A stretch of DNA of 6,788 nucleotides from JAYRWN01 sp041917975 (GCA_041917975.1 JAYRWN010000144.1:1-6788); one strand, 5' to 3'; counted from the first letter of the stretch, positions 1-6,005 are shown. A program made the numbers and translations. Notes: generated by a model not told the origin, from the sequence alone.

Positions 1-19
1 CCTAGGCTTGGCAGGTAAA

Positions 20-120
20 GCTCACCCCACCGTACCCTTCGACGCCCCTACACTCATGGCTTGCCCCGCCCAGGGTACACCAAGCGGACCTGGCCAGTCG
101 GACAGGTATACGGCGGTTCC
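20..120 (-). ncRNA. Possible group II intron 3' end (domain V-like arms, interrupted)
   Basis: On the minus strand, just past the reverse transcriptase stop, the segment read from 120 to 105 (GGAACCGCCGTATACC) resembles the 5' arm of domain V in many bacterial group II introns. The segment read from 37 to 20 (GGGTACGGTGGGGTGAGC) resembles the 3' arm. CCGCCGTA can pair with TACGGTGG, including a G-T wobble. The arms are separated by about 67 nt, whereas a normal domain V is about 34 nt in total, so this would be an interrupted or degraded domain V. The assignment rests on remembered consensus and on pairing by eye. An unrelated hairpin in the intron's ORF-downstream region is the alternative. 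The intron's final 3' boundary is outside the window. Confidence 0.35.
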
Positions 121-189
121 CCGGTTGCACCGGGACGGGCATGATGTAATGGATTAATCCATGAAAGTCTGCTCAGGGCGTACTATTAG

Positions 190-330
190 CTAGTAGTCCA
201 GCCAGGATGCATAGCCGCGTTTAGCCAGACGATCCAGCGTGATCGTAGTGGTCAGAATCGGTGACTGGGCCATCGCCCATCCTCTTCTGCGGCCTTCCAG
301 CCGCTGCGCGGTCTCCGGGCGAGTCGAGAA
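190..330 (-). pseudogene. ltrA: C-terminal tail of a group II intron reverse transcriptase/maturase
   Basis: Minus-strand translation ending at a TAG (192-190) gives about 45 residues containing GRRRGWAMAQSPILTTTIT, then LAKRGYASWLDY and the stop. This matches the style of the last segment of group II intron-encoded proteins (pattern S-R-K/R-G-x-W-x-x-A-x-S-P-x-x, then a G-x-x-x-L-x-D ending), which follows the maturase domain. The RT fingers/palm and the YADD active site are absent, so only the tail remains. The segment is much richer in GC than the genes downstream, suggesting transfer from another genome. The open frame runs a little beyond 330, but there it overlaps the recombinase remnant on the other strand, so the junction is placed at about 330. 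The family call is by motif memory and is moderate. Confidence 0.55.
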
Positions 331-331
331 G

Positions 332-460
332 TTAGAGCTGCGGGTCATCCAGGAGTCACTTGGTCACAATTCATTGAAAACCACTGAAATATATACCGAT
401 CTGACCGATGTAAATAAAAAAAGGCACCTAAGTCCTCTGGATTTTCTGGAGAGTTTGTAA
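332..460 (+). pseudogene. C-terminal fragment of a tyrosine recombinase (integron-integrase or phage-type)
   Basis: The last 42 codons before the TAA at 458-460 carry the box II signature of tyrosine recombinases: LRVIQESLGH (His of the R-H-R triad region at 365-367), then KTTEIYT with the catalytic tyrosine, and a terminal SPLDFL like that of IntI and Bacteroidota integrases. The N-terminal SAM-like domain, the first arginine and the HxxR motif are missing. Upstream sequence in the same frame (a GTG at 239) is not recombinase-like and reads better as intron-encoded protein on the opposite strand. This is therefore a remnant created by an insertion or rearrangement at about 330, and it cannot be active. 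An attC-like fold lies 46 bp downstream, which favours an integron integrase, although a mobile-element integrase is equally possible from the protein alone. Confidence 0.75.
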
Positions 461-506
461 CTTTAGATATTAAAATATATACGCAATAACATGCGCATAT
501 ACAGAT

Positions 507-559
507 GTTATAAGCAAGCCTAAAAAACGACAGTGCAACCATCTTGCGGACGTTATAAC
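507..559. other. attC-like recombination site candidate
   Basis: The segment begins GTTATAAGCAAG (507-518) and ends with CTTGC (543-547), GGACG and then TTATAA (553-558). GCAAG pairs with CTTGC and TTATAA pairs with TTATAA, leaving an unpaired GGACG on one side only, so a 53-nt strand folds into an imperfect hairpin with an asymmetric bulge. The terminal GCGGACGTTATAACA resembles the G^TT core site seen where integron cassettes join, and recalls the ends of Vibrio cholerae repeats. It sits just past the stop of a recombinase fragment, as in inverted integrons such as that of Treponema denticola. Only one such site is seen in the window, so chance resemblance is possible. Confidence 0.35.
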
Positions 560-687
560 AGCCAGACTTTCGACTTCCAACCTAACTTTCAGATGACCAA
601 TGCTCAGTTAACAATTTCGCAGTAACTCGACTCATAATCAAACCCAAAGCATAAGAATTTGAAACCGCTTCAATAATTTAACAAAAT

Positions 688-711
688 ATAGTGGACATTT
701 GTGTCCACTAT
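688..711. promoter_or_regulatory. 24-bp inverted repeat, likely Rrf2-family operator
   Basis: ATAGTGGACA (688-697) and TGTCCACTAT (702-711) are exact inverted repeats of 10 bp around a 4-bp centre (TTTG). The centre coincides with the likely -33 promoter element, so a bound dimer would block sigma factor access. It lies 40 bp upstream of the start codon of an Rrf2-type regulator, making autoregulation by that protein the simplest reading. The repeat is seen directly; the identity of the binder is inference. Confidence 0.75.
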
Positions 712-732
712 TAAAATAATTGCTTATCTTTG
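698..732 (+). promoter_or_regulatory. Bacteroidota-type promoter of the nitrosative-stress operon
   Basis: TATCTTTG at 725-732 matches the Bacteroidota -7 consensus TAnnTTTG. A TTTG at 698-701, 23 bp upstream, is a candidate -33 element and sits in the centre of the inverted repeat. Transcription would begin at about 739, leaving a very short leader before the ATG at 752. No Shine-Dalgarno-like sequence is visible, as is usual in this phylum. Confidence 0.7.
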
Positions 733-751
733 CCTCATAAAATGACAACAG

Positions 752-1186
752 ATGTTTTCAAAAGCTTGTGAATATGGAATTAGGGCATCAATTTACATTG
801 CTCAACAATCACTACTAGACAGAAAAGTGAGTTTGAAAGAAATTTCTGAAGCAATTGAATCACCAATAGCTTACACTTCAAAGATTCTGCAAAAACTATC
901 TCTGAACAGCATTATCAATGCTGATAAAGGGCCAACAGGTGGTTTTTCGATGGATAAAGTGAAATTAGAAAAGGTTAAACTAAGTTCTATTGTATCCGCT
1001 ATTGACGGAGAAAACATTTATTATGGCTGTGGTTTAGGATTAAAAAAATGTAATGAAAAAATGCCCTGCTCTTTACACAATCAATTTAAAGTGATAAGGG
1101 AAGAATTAAAAAAAATGAGTGATACAACTACCATTAAATCATTAGCGGTCGACTTTGAAAAGGGGTTAACCTTTTTGAGACGATAA
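752..1186 (+). CDS. Rrf2-family Fe-S transcriptional regulator (NsrR/IscR-like)
   Basis: This 144-residue protein has the length and plan of Rrf2 regulators. It has an N-terminal winged helix starting MFSKACEYGIRA, a recognition region around SPIAYTSKILQKL (37-49), the wing motif KGPTGGF (59-65), and a C-terminal dimerisation helix. Three cysteines at 93, 100 and 106 (C-x6-C-x5-C) sit where NsrR (C-x4-C-x5-C) and IscR (C-x5-C-x5-C) bind their clusters, so a NO-, O2- or redox-sensitive Fe-S cluster is likely. It heads a run of co-directed genes that includes RIC, a hallmark NsrR target, and a perfect palindrome covers its own promoter, so it probably represses itself and the operon until its cluster is damaged. 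An ATG at 742 is out of frame, so 752 is the start. The exact signal (NO, Fe-S status or oxygen) cannot be read from sequence, so no symbol is given. Confidence 0.9.
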   Translation: MFSKACEYGIRASIYIAQQSLLDRKVSLKEISEAIESPIAYTSKILQKLSLNSIINADKGPTGGFSMDKVKLEKVKLSSIVSAIDGENIYYGCGLGLKKCNEKMPCSLHNQFKVIREELKKMSDTTTIKSLAVDFEKGLTFLRR

Positions 1187-1213
1187 TGGAAATGAATAAA
1201 AAAAAATATACGT

Positions 1214-1513
1214 ATGAAATCAAATAATAATCCAAAAATGATACGACTTGAATTAGGAAATACATTCAAGGTATTGCAAGTTACTGGAATTGCCGGGATG
1301 AATATGCCTGAACATATTAGCACTAAAGAGGCCGTAATCATTGTTCAAAAAGGTACAGCGATCCTAAAAATGGAAGGAATTAACCATGCACTAAAACTAA
1401 ACGAATCATTCATTGTACCAGCAGGGCAAAAACACGAGTTACAAATTACAACGGACTTTCAGTCTGTTGTTATCATGGAAAAAGATTCTGAAATAAAATT
1501 TATAAACAATTAA
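1214..1513 (+). CDS. Small single-domain cupin protein
   Basis: This 99-residue protein fits a single conserved beta-barrel (cupin) domain. Motif 1 is degenerate: PEH at 32-34 and E39 followed by G47 are present, but the usual H-x-H pair is reduced to one histidine. Motif 2 is good, with VPAGQKHEL at 68-76 and H74. A metal site of His34, Glu39 and His74 is possible but incomplete. There is no signal peptide, so it is cytoplasmic. It follows the Rrf2 gene by 27 bp and precedes ric by 11 bp, so it is almost certainly co-transcribed and may sense or buffer a metal or small molecule in the same stress response; this is inference from context. An 11-codon frame (1192-1227) beginning ATGAATAAA and running through an A9 tract overlaps its start. 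Confidence 0.75.
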   Translation: MKSNNNPKMIRLELGNTFKVLQVTGIAGMNMPEHISTKEAVIIVQKGTAILKMEGINHALKLNESFIVPAGQKHELQITTDFQSVVIMEKDSEIKFINN

Positions 1514-1524
1514 AAACATAAAAA

Positions 1525-2241
1525 ATGAGAGAAAATCAAATTATTGGAGAGTTGGTAGCAAAAGACTACCGCACCGCATCGGTATTTAAAAAATACAGCA
1601 TTGATTTTTGTTGTCAAGGCAATAGAACGATTCAAGAGGCCTGTGATAAGAAAAACATTGATTCAAAAAATGTATTGAATGATCTAGATTCAACAATGCA
1701 ATCGAAAAGCGAGACTACAACCGATTTTCAATCTTGGCCACTTGATCTATTAGCGGATTATATTGAAAAGAAACACCATAGGTACGTTCAAGATAAAACA
1801 TTAGAAATACAGCCATATTTAGATAAAATATGCAGAGTTCACGGAGAACACCATCCCGAACTCTTTGAAATTAAAAATGAATTTAATGCTAGTGCAGGTG
1901 AACTTGCTGCTCACATGAAAAAAGAAGAGCTCATTTTATTTCCCTTCATAAGAAAAATGGTAAAAGCAAAACAAGAAAGTTCTAATGTAGAAGCCGCACA
2001 TTTCGGGACAATTAAAAACCCTATACAGATGATGATGGATGAACACACAGTAGAAGGAAATCGCTTCAAGAGGATTGAAGAATTAAGCAACAACTACACC
2101 CCTCCTCAAGATGCATGTAACACCTATCGTGTTTCTTTCGCCTTACTTAAAGAGTTTGAACAAGATTTGCACCTGCATATCCATTTGGAAAATAATATTT
2201 TGTTTCCAAAAGCCATTGAAATAGAAAAAGAATTAATATGA
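1525..2241 (+). CDS. ric: Repair of iron centres protein RIC (YtfE/ScdA/DnrN family)
   Basis: This 238-residue protein has the full RIC architecture. The N-terminal ScdA_N domain (about 1-60) carries the signature SVFKKYSIDFCCQG with the CC pair at 29-30. It is followed by a hemerythrin-like four-helix domain. Candidate di-iron ligands fit the E. coli YtfE pattern: H84, H106 or H109, H130 and E134 (H-x3-E), H174, and H218 with E222 (H-x3-E). The family restores Fe-S clusters and other iron centres after nitric oxide or peroxide damage, probably by donating iron, in the cytoplasm. The start ATG follows the cupin stop by 11 bp, and its TGA overlaps the next ATG (ATGA), indicating translational coupling. 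Its place behind an Rrf2 regulator with a cluster motif is typical of NO-responsive ric regulation. Length is within the family's usual 220-245 residues. Confidence 0.92.
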   Translation: MRENQIIGELVAKDYRTASVFKKYSIDFCCQGNRTIQEACDKKNIDSKNVLNDLDSTMQSKSETTTDFQSWPLDLLADYIEKKHHRYVQDKTLEIQPYLDKICRVHGEHHPELFEIKNEFNASAGELAAHMKKEELILFPFIRKMVKAKQESSNVEAAHFGTIKNPIQMMMDEHTVEGNRFKRIEELSNNYTPPQDACNTYRVSFALLKEFEQDLHLHIHLENNILFPKAIEIEKELI

Positions 2242-3008
2242 AAAGTTACGAAACAGTTAGCGAAGCAATTAACGACTTAGTTAAACGGGGATATACACAT
2301 GATTTCAATGTTCATACAGATAAAGAATGTTTAGTATGCAATACTTCTCTAACCCAACTCTCTCCTGATGATTTTGAAATTGACGAAACCTATCGATTTG
2401 AAGGAGACACTGACCCGGGAGATGAAATGATTTTATTTGCAATTACCTCGACAAAGCACAAAATAAAAGGCACTTTATTAAATGCTTACGGTATGTATTC
2501 AGATTCTGCCTCTACCAAAATTATTGAAAAATTAGTAAATCATGTTACAACTATGAAACCTTTAAAAAGAGCAGAATATCTTAAAGCATTAAGCAGAGAA
2601 CACCATCATGGTTTATTGCTCTGCTGGAAAATAAAAACCGGATTTTCTAAAGGCGTTTCAGTTGAAAGAATGAAAAAATACCTTGATTGGTTTTTTACAA
2701 ATCATTTACAGCCACATTTTGAATTAGAAGAGAAATATATTTTCCCTATACTAGGTAATGAAAATGTTCTAATCAAACGAGCTATCGAAGAACACAAAAT
2801 AATTTCCCGTTTATTTTGCGATACTTCTCATATTGAAACTTCCATAAAGCAAATACAAGAAGATTTAGAAAAACACGTTCGATTTGAAGAAAGAGTTTTG
2901 TTTGATAAAATTCAAAATGCTGCTTCTCCTGAAAATATTGAAGATATTTTAAAACTTCATTCAAGTGAAAAATTCGTAGAAAATACAACGGATGTATTTT
3001 GGGAATAA
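2238..3008 (+). CDS. Two-domain protein: Bacteroidota DUF fused to hemerythrin-like domain
   Basis: Residues 1-105 resemble a small protein family common in Bacteroidota, often mislabelled phosphoribosylpyrophosphate synthetase; recognisable pieces are YETVSEAINDLVKRGYTHDF, DEMI, and NAYGMYSDSAS (82-92). Residues 110-235 form a hemerythrin-like four-helix bundle: the REHHHGLLLCWK segment (H122-H124), H160 with E164 (H-x3-E), H186 in EEHKIISR, and H213 with E217 (H-x3-E). These are enough histidines and carboxylates for a di-iron site. I see no PRPP synthetase motif, so that label should not be used. The two families normally occur as separate proteins of about 100 and 145 residues. The gene overlaps ric by 4 bp and is followed after 2 bp by NDH-2. 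A role in binding O2 or NO, or supplying iron to RIC, is inferred from the operon. The N-terminal domain's function is unknown. Confidence 0.8.
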   Translation: MKSYETVSEAINDLVKRGYTHDFNVHTDKECLVCNTSLTQLSPDDFEIDETYRFEGDTDPGDEMILFAITSTKHKIKGTLLNAYGMYSDSASTKIIEKLVNHVTTMKPLKRAEYLKALSREHHHGLLLCWKIKTGFSKGVSVERMKKYLDWFFTNHLQPHFELEEKYIFPILGNENVLIKRAIEEHKIISRLFCDTSHIETSIKQIQEDLEKHVRFEERVLFDKIQNAASPENIEDILKLHSSEKFVENTTDVFWE

Positions 3009-3010
3009 AC

Positions 3011-4009
3011 ATGAAAAGGAAAATAATTGTTATTGGAGGCGGGTTTGCAGGTATTGAGTTTATAAAAAAAATAGACGAGACACTGTTTGATGTTTTACTT
3101 ATTGATAAAATCAATCATCATCAATTCCAACCCCTGTTTTATCAGGTAGCAACTTCGCAACTAGAACCTGCGAGTATTTCATTTCCACTTCGAAACATAT
3201 TTAAAACCAAGAAAAATCTTCAAATCCGTTTAGCAGAAGTTCTATCTATTGATTCTGCTAATAATAAAATAAAAACAACTATTGGCGAATTTTGCTATGA
3301 TATTCTTGTAATAGCTATTGGCTGCACAACAAATTTCTTTGGAAATGATGAAATAAGAAGCCATGCTTTTACATTAAAAACCACTTATGATGCAATCAAT
3401 ATTCGAAATCATATACTCCAAACATTTGAGGATATTATTTCAGCCGAAGCAAGCGATAGAGAAGGTTTGTTAAATTTAACAATTGTCGGTGCTGGACCTA
3501 CTGGTGTAGAGTTGGCTGGAGCATTTGCCGAAATAAAAAACAATATTCTGCCAAAAGATTATCCTGATATCGATTTCACTCATTTCAAAATTACTCTCAT
3601 TGAAGGAAGTAAAGACACATTAAATAGTATGAGCCTTTCGGCTAAAAGAAATTCAAGAAATTATCTTCAAAAGATGGGGGTTAACATTGTTACCGAAACT
3701 TTTGTAAAAGGATATGACGGAAATTTTCTAAAGCTTAGCAATGGAAATATAATAAAATCAAAAACGGTTATTTGGGCAGCAGGTGTTATTGGTAATACAA
3801 TTAAAGGGCTACCCGATTCCGTTCTAAAAGTTGGTAATAGAATAGAGGTGAATCGAACGAACTTGGTTAACGGAACTGAAAATATTTTTGCAGTTGGCGA
3901 CATTGCATATATGCAAACACCAAAGTATCCCAAAGGTCATCCACAAGTACCTTCAAATAAATTAGTTTTCTCAAGAACTAGTTTTTGTTTGTTTCAATAT
4001 CAATCTTAA
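3011..4009 (+). pseudogene. ndh: Type II NADH dehydrogenase (NDH-2), C-terminally truncated
   Basis: Starting from the ATG at 3011 (2 bp after the previous stop, preferable to a TTG at 2999), the protein shows an FAD-binding Rossmann motif GGGFAG at residues 9-14, the NDH-2/Nox segment HHQFQPLFYQVAT, a second NADH-binding motif VGAGPTGVELAG, and the FAD-contacting FAVGDIAYM. NDH-2 oxidises NADH and reduces quinone at the inner membrane face without proton pumping or Fe-S clusters. Similarity ends at GHPQV (3947-3949), just after the FAD motif. The following residues (from 3950) do not continue the family, and a stop comes at 4007-4009. Family members are about 420-440 residues, so roughly 100 C-terminal residues, including the membrane-anchoring end, are missing. 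It is in the regulated operon, where a flavin-only dehydrogenase would bypass NO-sensitive complex I. The truncated product is probably inactive or unstable. Confidence 0.88.
3950..4008. other. Junction segment between truncated NDH-2 and truncated glycosidase
   Basis: These roughly 60 bp belong to neither flanking gene family. Homology to NDH-2 stops at about 3949 and recognisable glycosidase begins by about 4030. The segment is AT-rich (many TTT and AAA runs) and contains a weak TAGTT...AACTA inverted repeat. No IS terminal repeat, target duplication or core recombination site is apparent. It joins the middle of one gene to the middle of another, indicating deletion, illegitimate recombination or an assembly join. 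Confidence 0.6.
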
Positions 4010-5286
4010 TGAGGTGTCTTTGGTTAAATAAGCCCATACACCCGGACTGGTTTCTAAAAAATGCTGATGGCACCTTAAAACGAATCGGACCGTGGCCAGG
4101 AGAAAATACCGACTGGTTTAAACATGAATCACCAAAACGTTACGGACTTGACATCACACATCCGGGAGCGGAAAAATGGTTTACGGATTTAATTGATACC
4201 CTGGCGAACAATTGGGGCTACGAGATGATCAAAATAGACTTCGTGGCCTGGACTGTTTTTTCGGCACACCATTTCTATGATCGTGCCTACACACCAGCTC
4301 AAGTCTATGCCAAAGCCTTTAAAATCATGCGTAGTGTGGCCGGTGATAAATGCCATCTGTTAGATTGCGGACCCGGTCATATTACCACCGGCATGACCAA
4401 CAGTATGCGGATAGAATACGATCAAAATTATGGTTACCGGCAGGATGCCTGGAAACAATATTTTAGCGGACCCTCATCCAGTGCCGGCGCAGCAGGTAAA
4501 CGCTATTATTTTCATAATAAGGTGTGGGTGAATGATGTCGATCACCTCTGTATAGACCTGCTATCACCAACTCAGGCACAAGCTGCGGCAACACTCATCG
4601 CCTTAAGCGGGGGAAATACGATGTCCGGCGACCGGTTGACAACCCTTGATGCCGCCAAAGTGGCCATACTTAAAAAGGTATTCCCGGCAACCGGTATTCA
4701 GGCCAAGCCCGTGGACTTATGGGATACGGACGTACAAACCACCTTTGCGGCCCCGATCCGGAGAAATTTTGGTCAATGGACCGTGGCTGGATTCTTTAAT
4801 CCCGATTTAAACGAGATGGTGGTTAAAAAATTCCCAGTGCAACGTTTATGGCTTGATGCGGACAAGACCTACCTATGTTATGACTTCTGGAAAGAACAAT
4901 TCCGGGGCGAAGTAAATAAAGATTTGGCAGTGGAGGTAGAGCCCGGAAGTGTGACCCTGCTGAGTTTTCATGAAAAAAAAGATGTCCCTCAATTTATATC
5001 CACCACGCGGCACGTTATGCAAGGGGCAGTTGAAATAGAAGATATACGTTTCGATACAACAAACCATGTTTTATCCGGCATTTCGGCTGCTCCCCCAGGC
5101 AGTGCCTACAGTGTGGTGGTCCATATTCCTGAAACCTATAAGTGGTCACCAAAAAAAGGCAAGTTGTACGATGATTTTGAAAATTATACGGTAAAAAAAG
5201 TAGATAATAATATTTTACGGGTGCATTTGCAATTTGATACGACCAGCAAAATAGCATGGAAAATAGAATTTGAAAAGATTAAATAA
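4009..5286 (+). pseudogene. Alpha-galactosidase-like glycoside hydrolase (GH36/GH27, clan GH-D), N-terminally truncated
   Basis: About 420 residues of a melibiase-like enzyme. The TIM-barrel part holds HPDWFLKNADG, YGLDITHPGAEKWF, the nucleophile motif MIKIDF (Asp codon 4237-4239), LDCGPG, and the acid/base motif SMRIEYD (R-x3-D, Asp codon 4420-4422). The C-terminal part (from about 4780) looks like the beta-sandwich domain (WTVAGFFNPD, LSFHEKKDVPQFISTTRHVMQG). The usual N-terminal beta-domain, first barrel strands and signal peptide are missing, so the source gene was probably around 650-730 residues. Codons are clearly richer in GC than in the operon upstream. The ATG at 4009 overlaps the upstream stop (TAATG) by chance of the join, so translation could be coupled, but the barrel is incomplete and activity is unlikely. 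In the intact enzyme the job would be release of terminal galactose or a related sugar from plant or algal glycans. Confidence 0.82.
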
Positions 5287-5287
5287 A

Positions 5288-5389
5288 TACAAAAATCAAT
5301 TCGGTGGTTTTGTAGACCAAGCACACAGAGACTATGATATTCAGGCAAAGAAAAAATTCCTGAAAGCCAAAGACATTTATGACTTTTAG
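5288..5389 (+). pseudogene. Unrecognised C-terminal protein remnant
   Basis: Immediately after the glycosidase stop, a frame ending at TAG (5387-5389) encodes about 33 residues with real protein character, including GGFVDQAHRDYDIQAKKKF and a KAKDIYDF end, an amphipathic charged helix. There is no start codon, and an in-frame stop at 5264-5266 precedes it, so it reads as the tail of a lost gene. I do not recognise the family. Confidence 0.35.
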
Positions 5390-5535
5390 AACAAAATGTG
5401 CTTCTATAGAAATTTGTAATCAAACCGAGCTTTTCTGTTTCAAAACCCCGTGTAAACCTACCAGTAGCAGGCAGACACAAAGCCTGAAAACGTATAGGTC
5501 ATTCAAAAAAGGAACCATATTTTATAACAATACCG

Positions 5536-5543
5536 TATATTTG
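5536..5543 (+). promoter_or_regulatory. Promoter -7 element of hicBA
   Basis: TATATTTG fits the Bacteroidota -7 consensus TAnnTTTG and ends 7 bp before the hicB start, so transcription would start at about the ATG, giving a nearly leaderless message. No clear -33 TTTG is seen at the expected distance. The 140 bp upstream (5390-5530) hold nothing else I can interpret. Confidence 0.5.
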
Positions 5544-5550
5544 TAGTATT

Positions 5551-5775
5551 ATGGAAGGAACTGTAAAAATACATATTGAAAAATTACCAGAAGGATTTTA
5601 CCTGGCAACCTCTGAAGATATCCAAGGATTGGTTGCGCAAGGAAGGACAGTTACTGAAACTATGGAAATAGCTCGGGATATTTGCAAAAAATTGATTGAG
5701 TCTCAAAATATATCCACCAAGAATATTGAAATATTAAAGGACAGTTTTGACTATCCCTTGGTTATTTCGTTATAA
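5551..5775 (+). CDS. hicB: HicB-family antitoxin, minimal form
   Basis: This 74-residue protein shows the HicB partial RNase H-like fold: a VKIHIEKLPEGFYLATSEDIQGLVAQG strand pair (about 5-31) followed by the TVTETMEIARDICKKLIE helix (33-50). It is short, lacking the C-terminal helix-turn-helix or ribbon-helix-helix DNA-binding domain of longer HicB proteins, so autoregulation is uncertain. The antitoxin binds and blocks HicA. Its TAA overlaps the toxin ATG by one base (TAATG), so the two are translationally coupled. The order (antitoxin first) is the reverse of classical hicAB but is common in Bacteroidota and Cyanobacteria. Confidence 0.85.
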   Translation: MEGTVKIHIEKLPEGFYLATSEDIQGLVAQGRTVTETMEIARDICKKLIESQNISTKNIEILKDSFDYPLVISL

Positions 5776-6005
5776 TGGGACGCTTAGGAGGCTTTAGTTA
5801 TAGAGAAATAATCAAGAGACTTAAGTTTTTTGGATTTGAATTCCACAGGCAAGCGGCAGGTAGCCACGAAATTTGGTATAATCCGCTAACATACAGATAT
5901 ACTACTATCCCAAATCACAGGGGTGATCTTCCTGAGGGAACCTTGTCGGCAATCATTAAACAAGCAGGAATTAATCCTGATGATTTCATTTCCTTGCGTA
6001 AATAA
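5775..6005 (+). CDS. hicA: HicA mRNA interferase toxin
   Basis: This 76-residue protein has the dsRBD-like HicA fold. It has an initial helix (SYREIIKRLKFFGFEF), the catalytic segment AGSHEIWYNP with His31, a strand YRYTTIPNHRGDLPEGTLSAIIKQAGI, and an end typical of the family. HicA cleaves translated mRNA and arrests growth unless HicB is present. It lacks nothing obvious and is of normal length (58-85 residues is usual). It is the only apparently complete gene in the 3' half of the window, flanked by gene scraps on both sides, which fits a mobile or addictive module maintained amid decaying DNA. The target or cargo it stabilises is not evident. Confidence 0.87.
   Translation: MGRLGGFSYREIIKRLKFFGFEFHRQAAGSHEIWYNPLTYRYTTIPNHRGDLPEGTLSAIIKQAGINPDDFISLRK

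Larger units (their letters stand above)
461..751. other. Intergenic region between recombinase remnant and Rrf2 operon
   Basis: This 291-bp non-coding stretch holds the attC-like candidate (507-559), about 125 bp in which I see nothing interpretable (560-687), and then the palindromic operator and Bacteroidota-type promoter of the downstream operon (688-732). The frame open on the minus strand at 345-542 shows no recognisable protein character. Confidence 0.7.

Noticed and set aside
239..331. Plus-strand GTG-started frame leading into the recombinase fragment
   Set aside because: Residues before LELRVIQE have no recombinase features and lie antisense to a better reverse transcriptase tail; treated as read-through of a junction.
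345..542. Minus-strand 65-residue frame
   Set aside because: Antisense to the recombinase stump and attC-like site, with no family features and no promoter.
2782..3114. Minus-strand 110-residue frame
   Set aside because: Antisense to clear hemerythrin and NDH-2 coding sequence; composition is a shadow of AT-rich codons.
5184..5480. Minus-strand 98-residue frame reaching into the 5287-5550 gap
   Set aside because: Cysteine-rich, low-complexity translation with no recognisable domain; overlaps the glycosidase end antisense.
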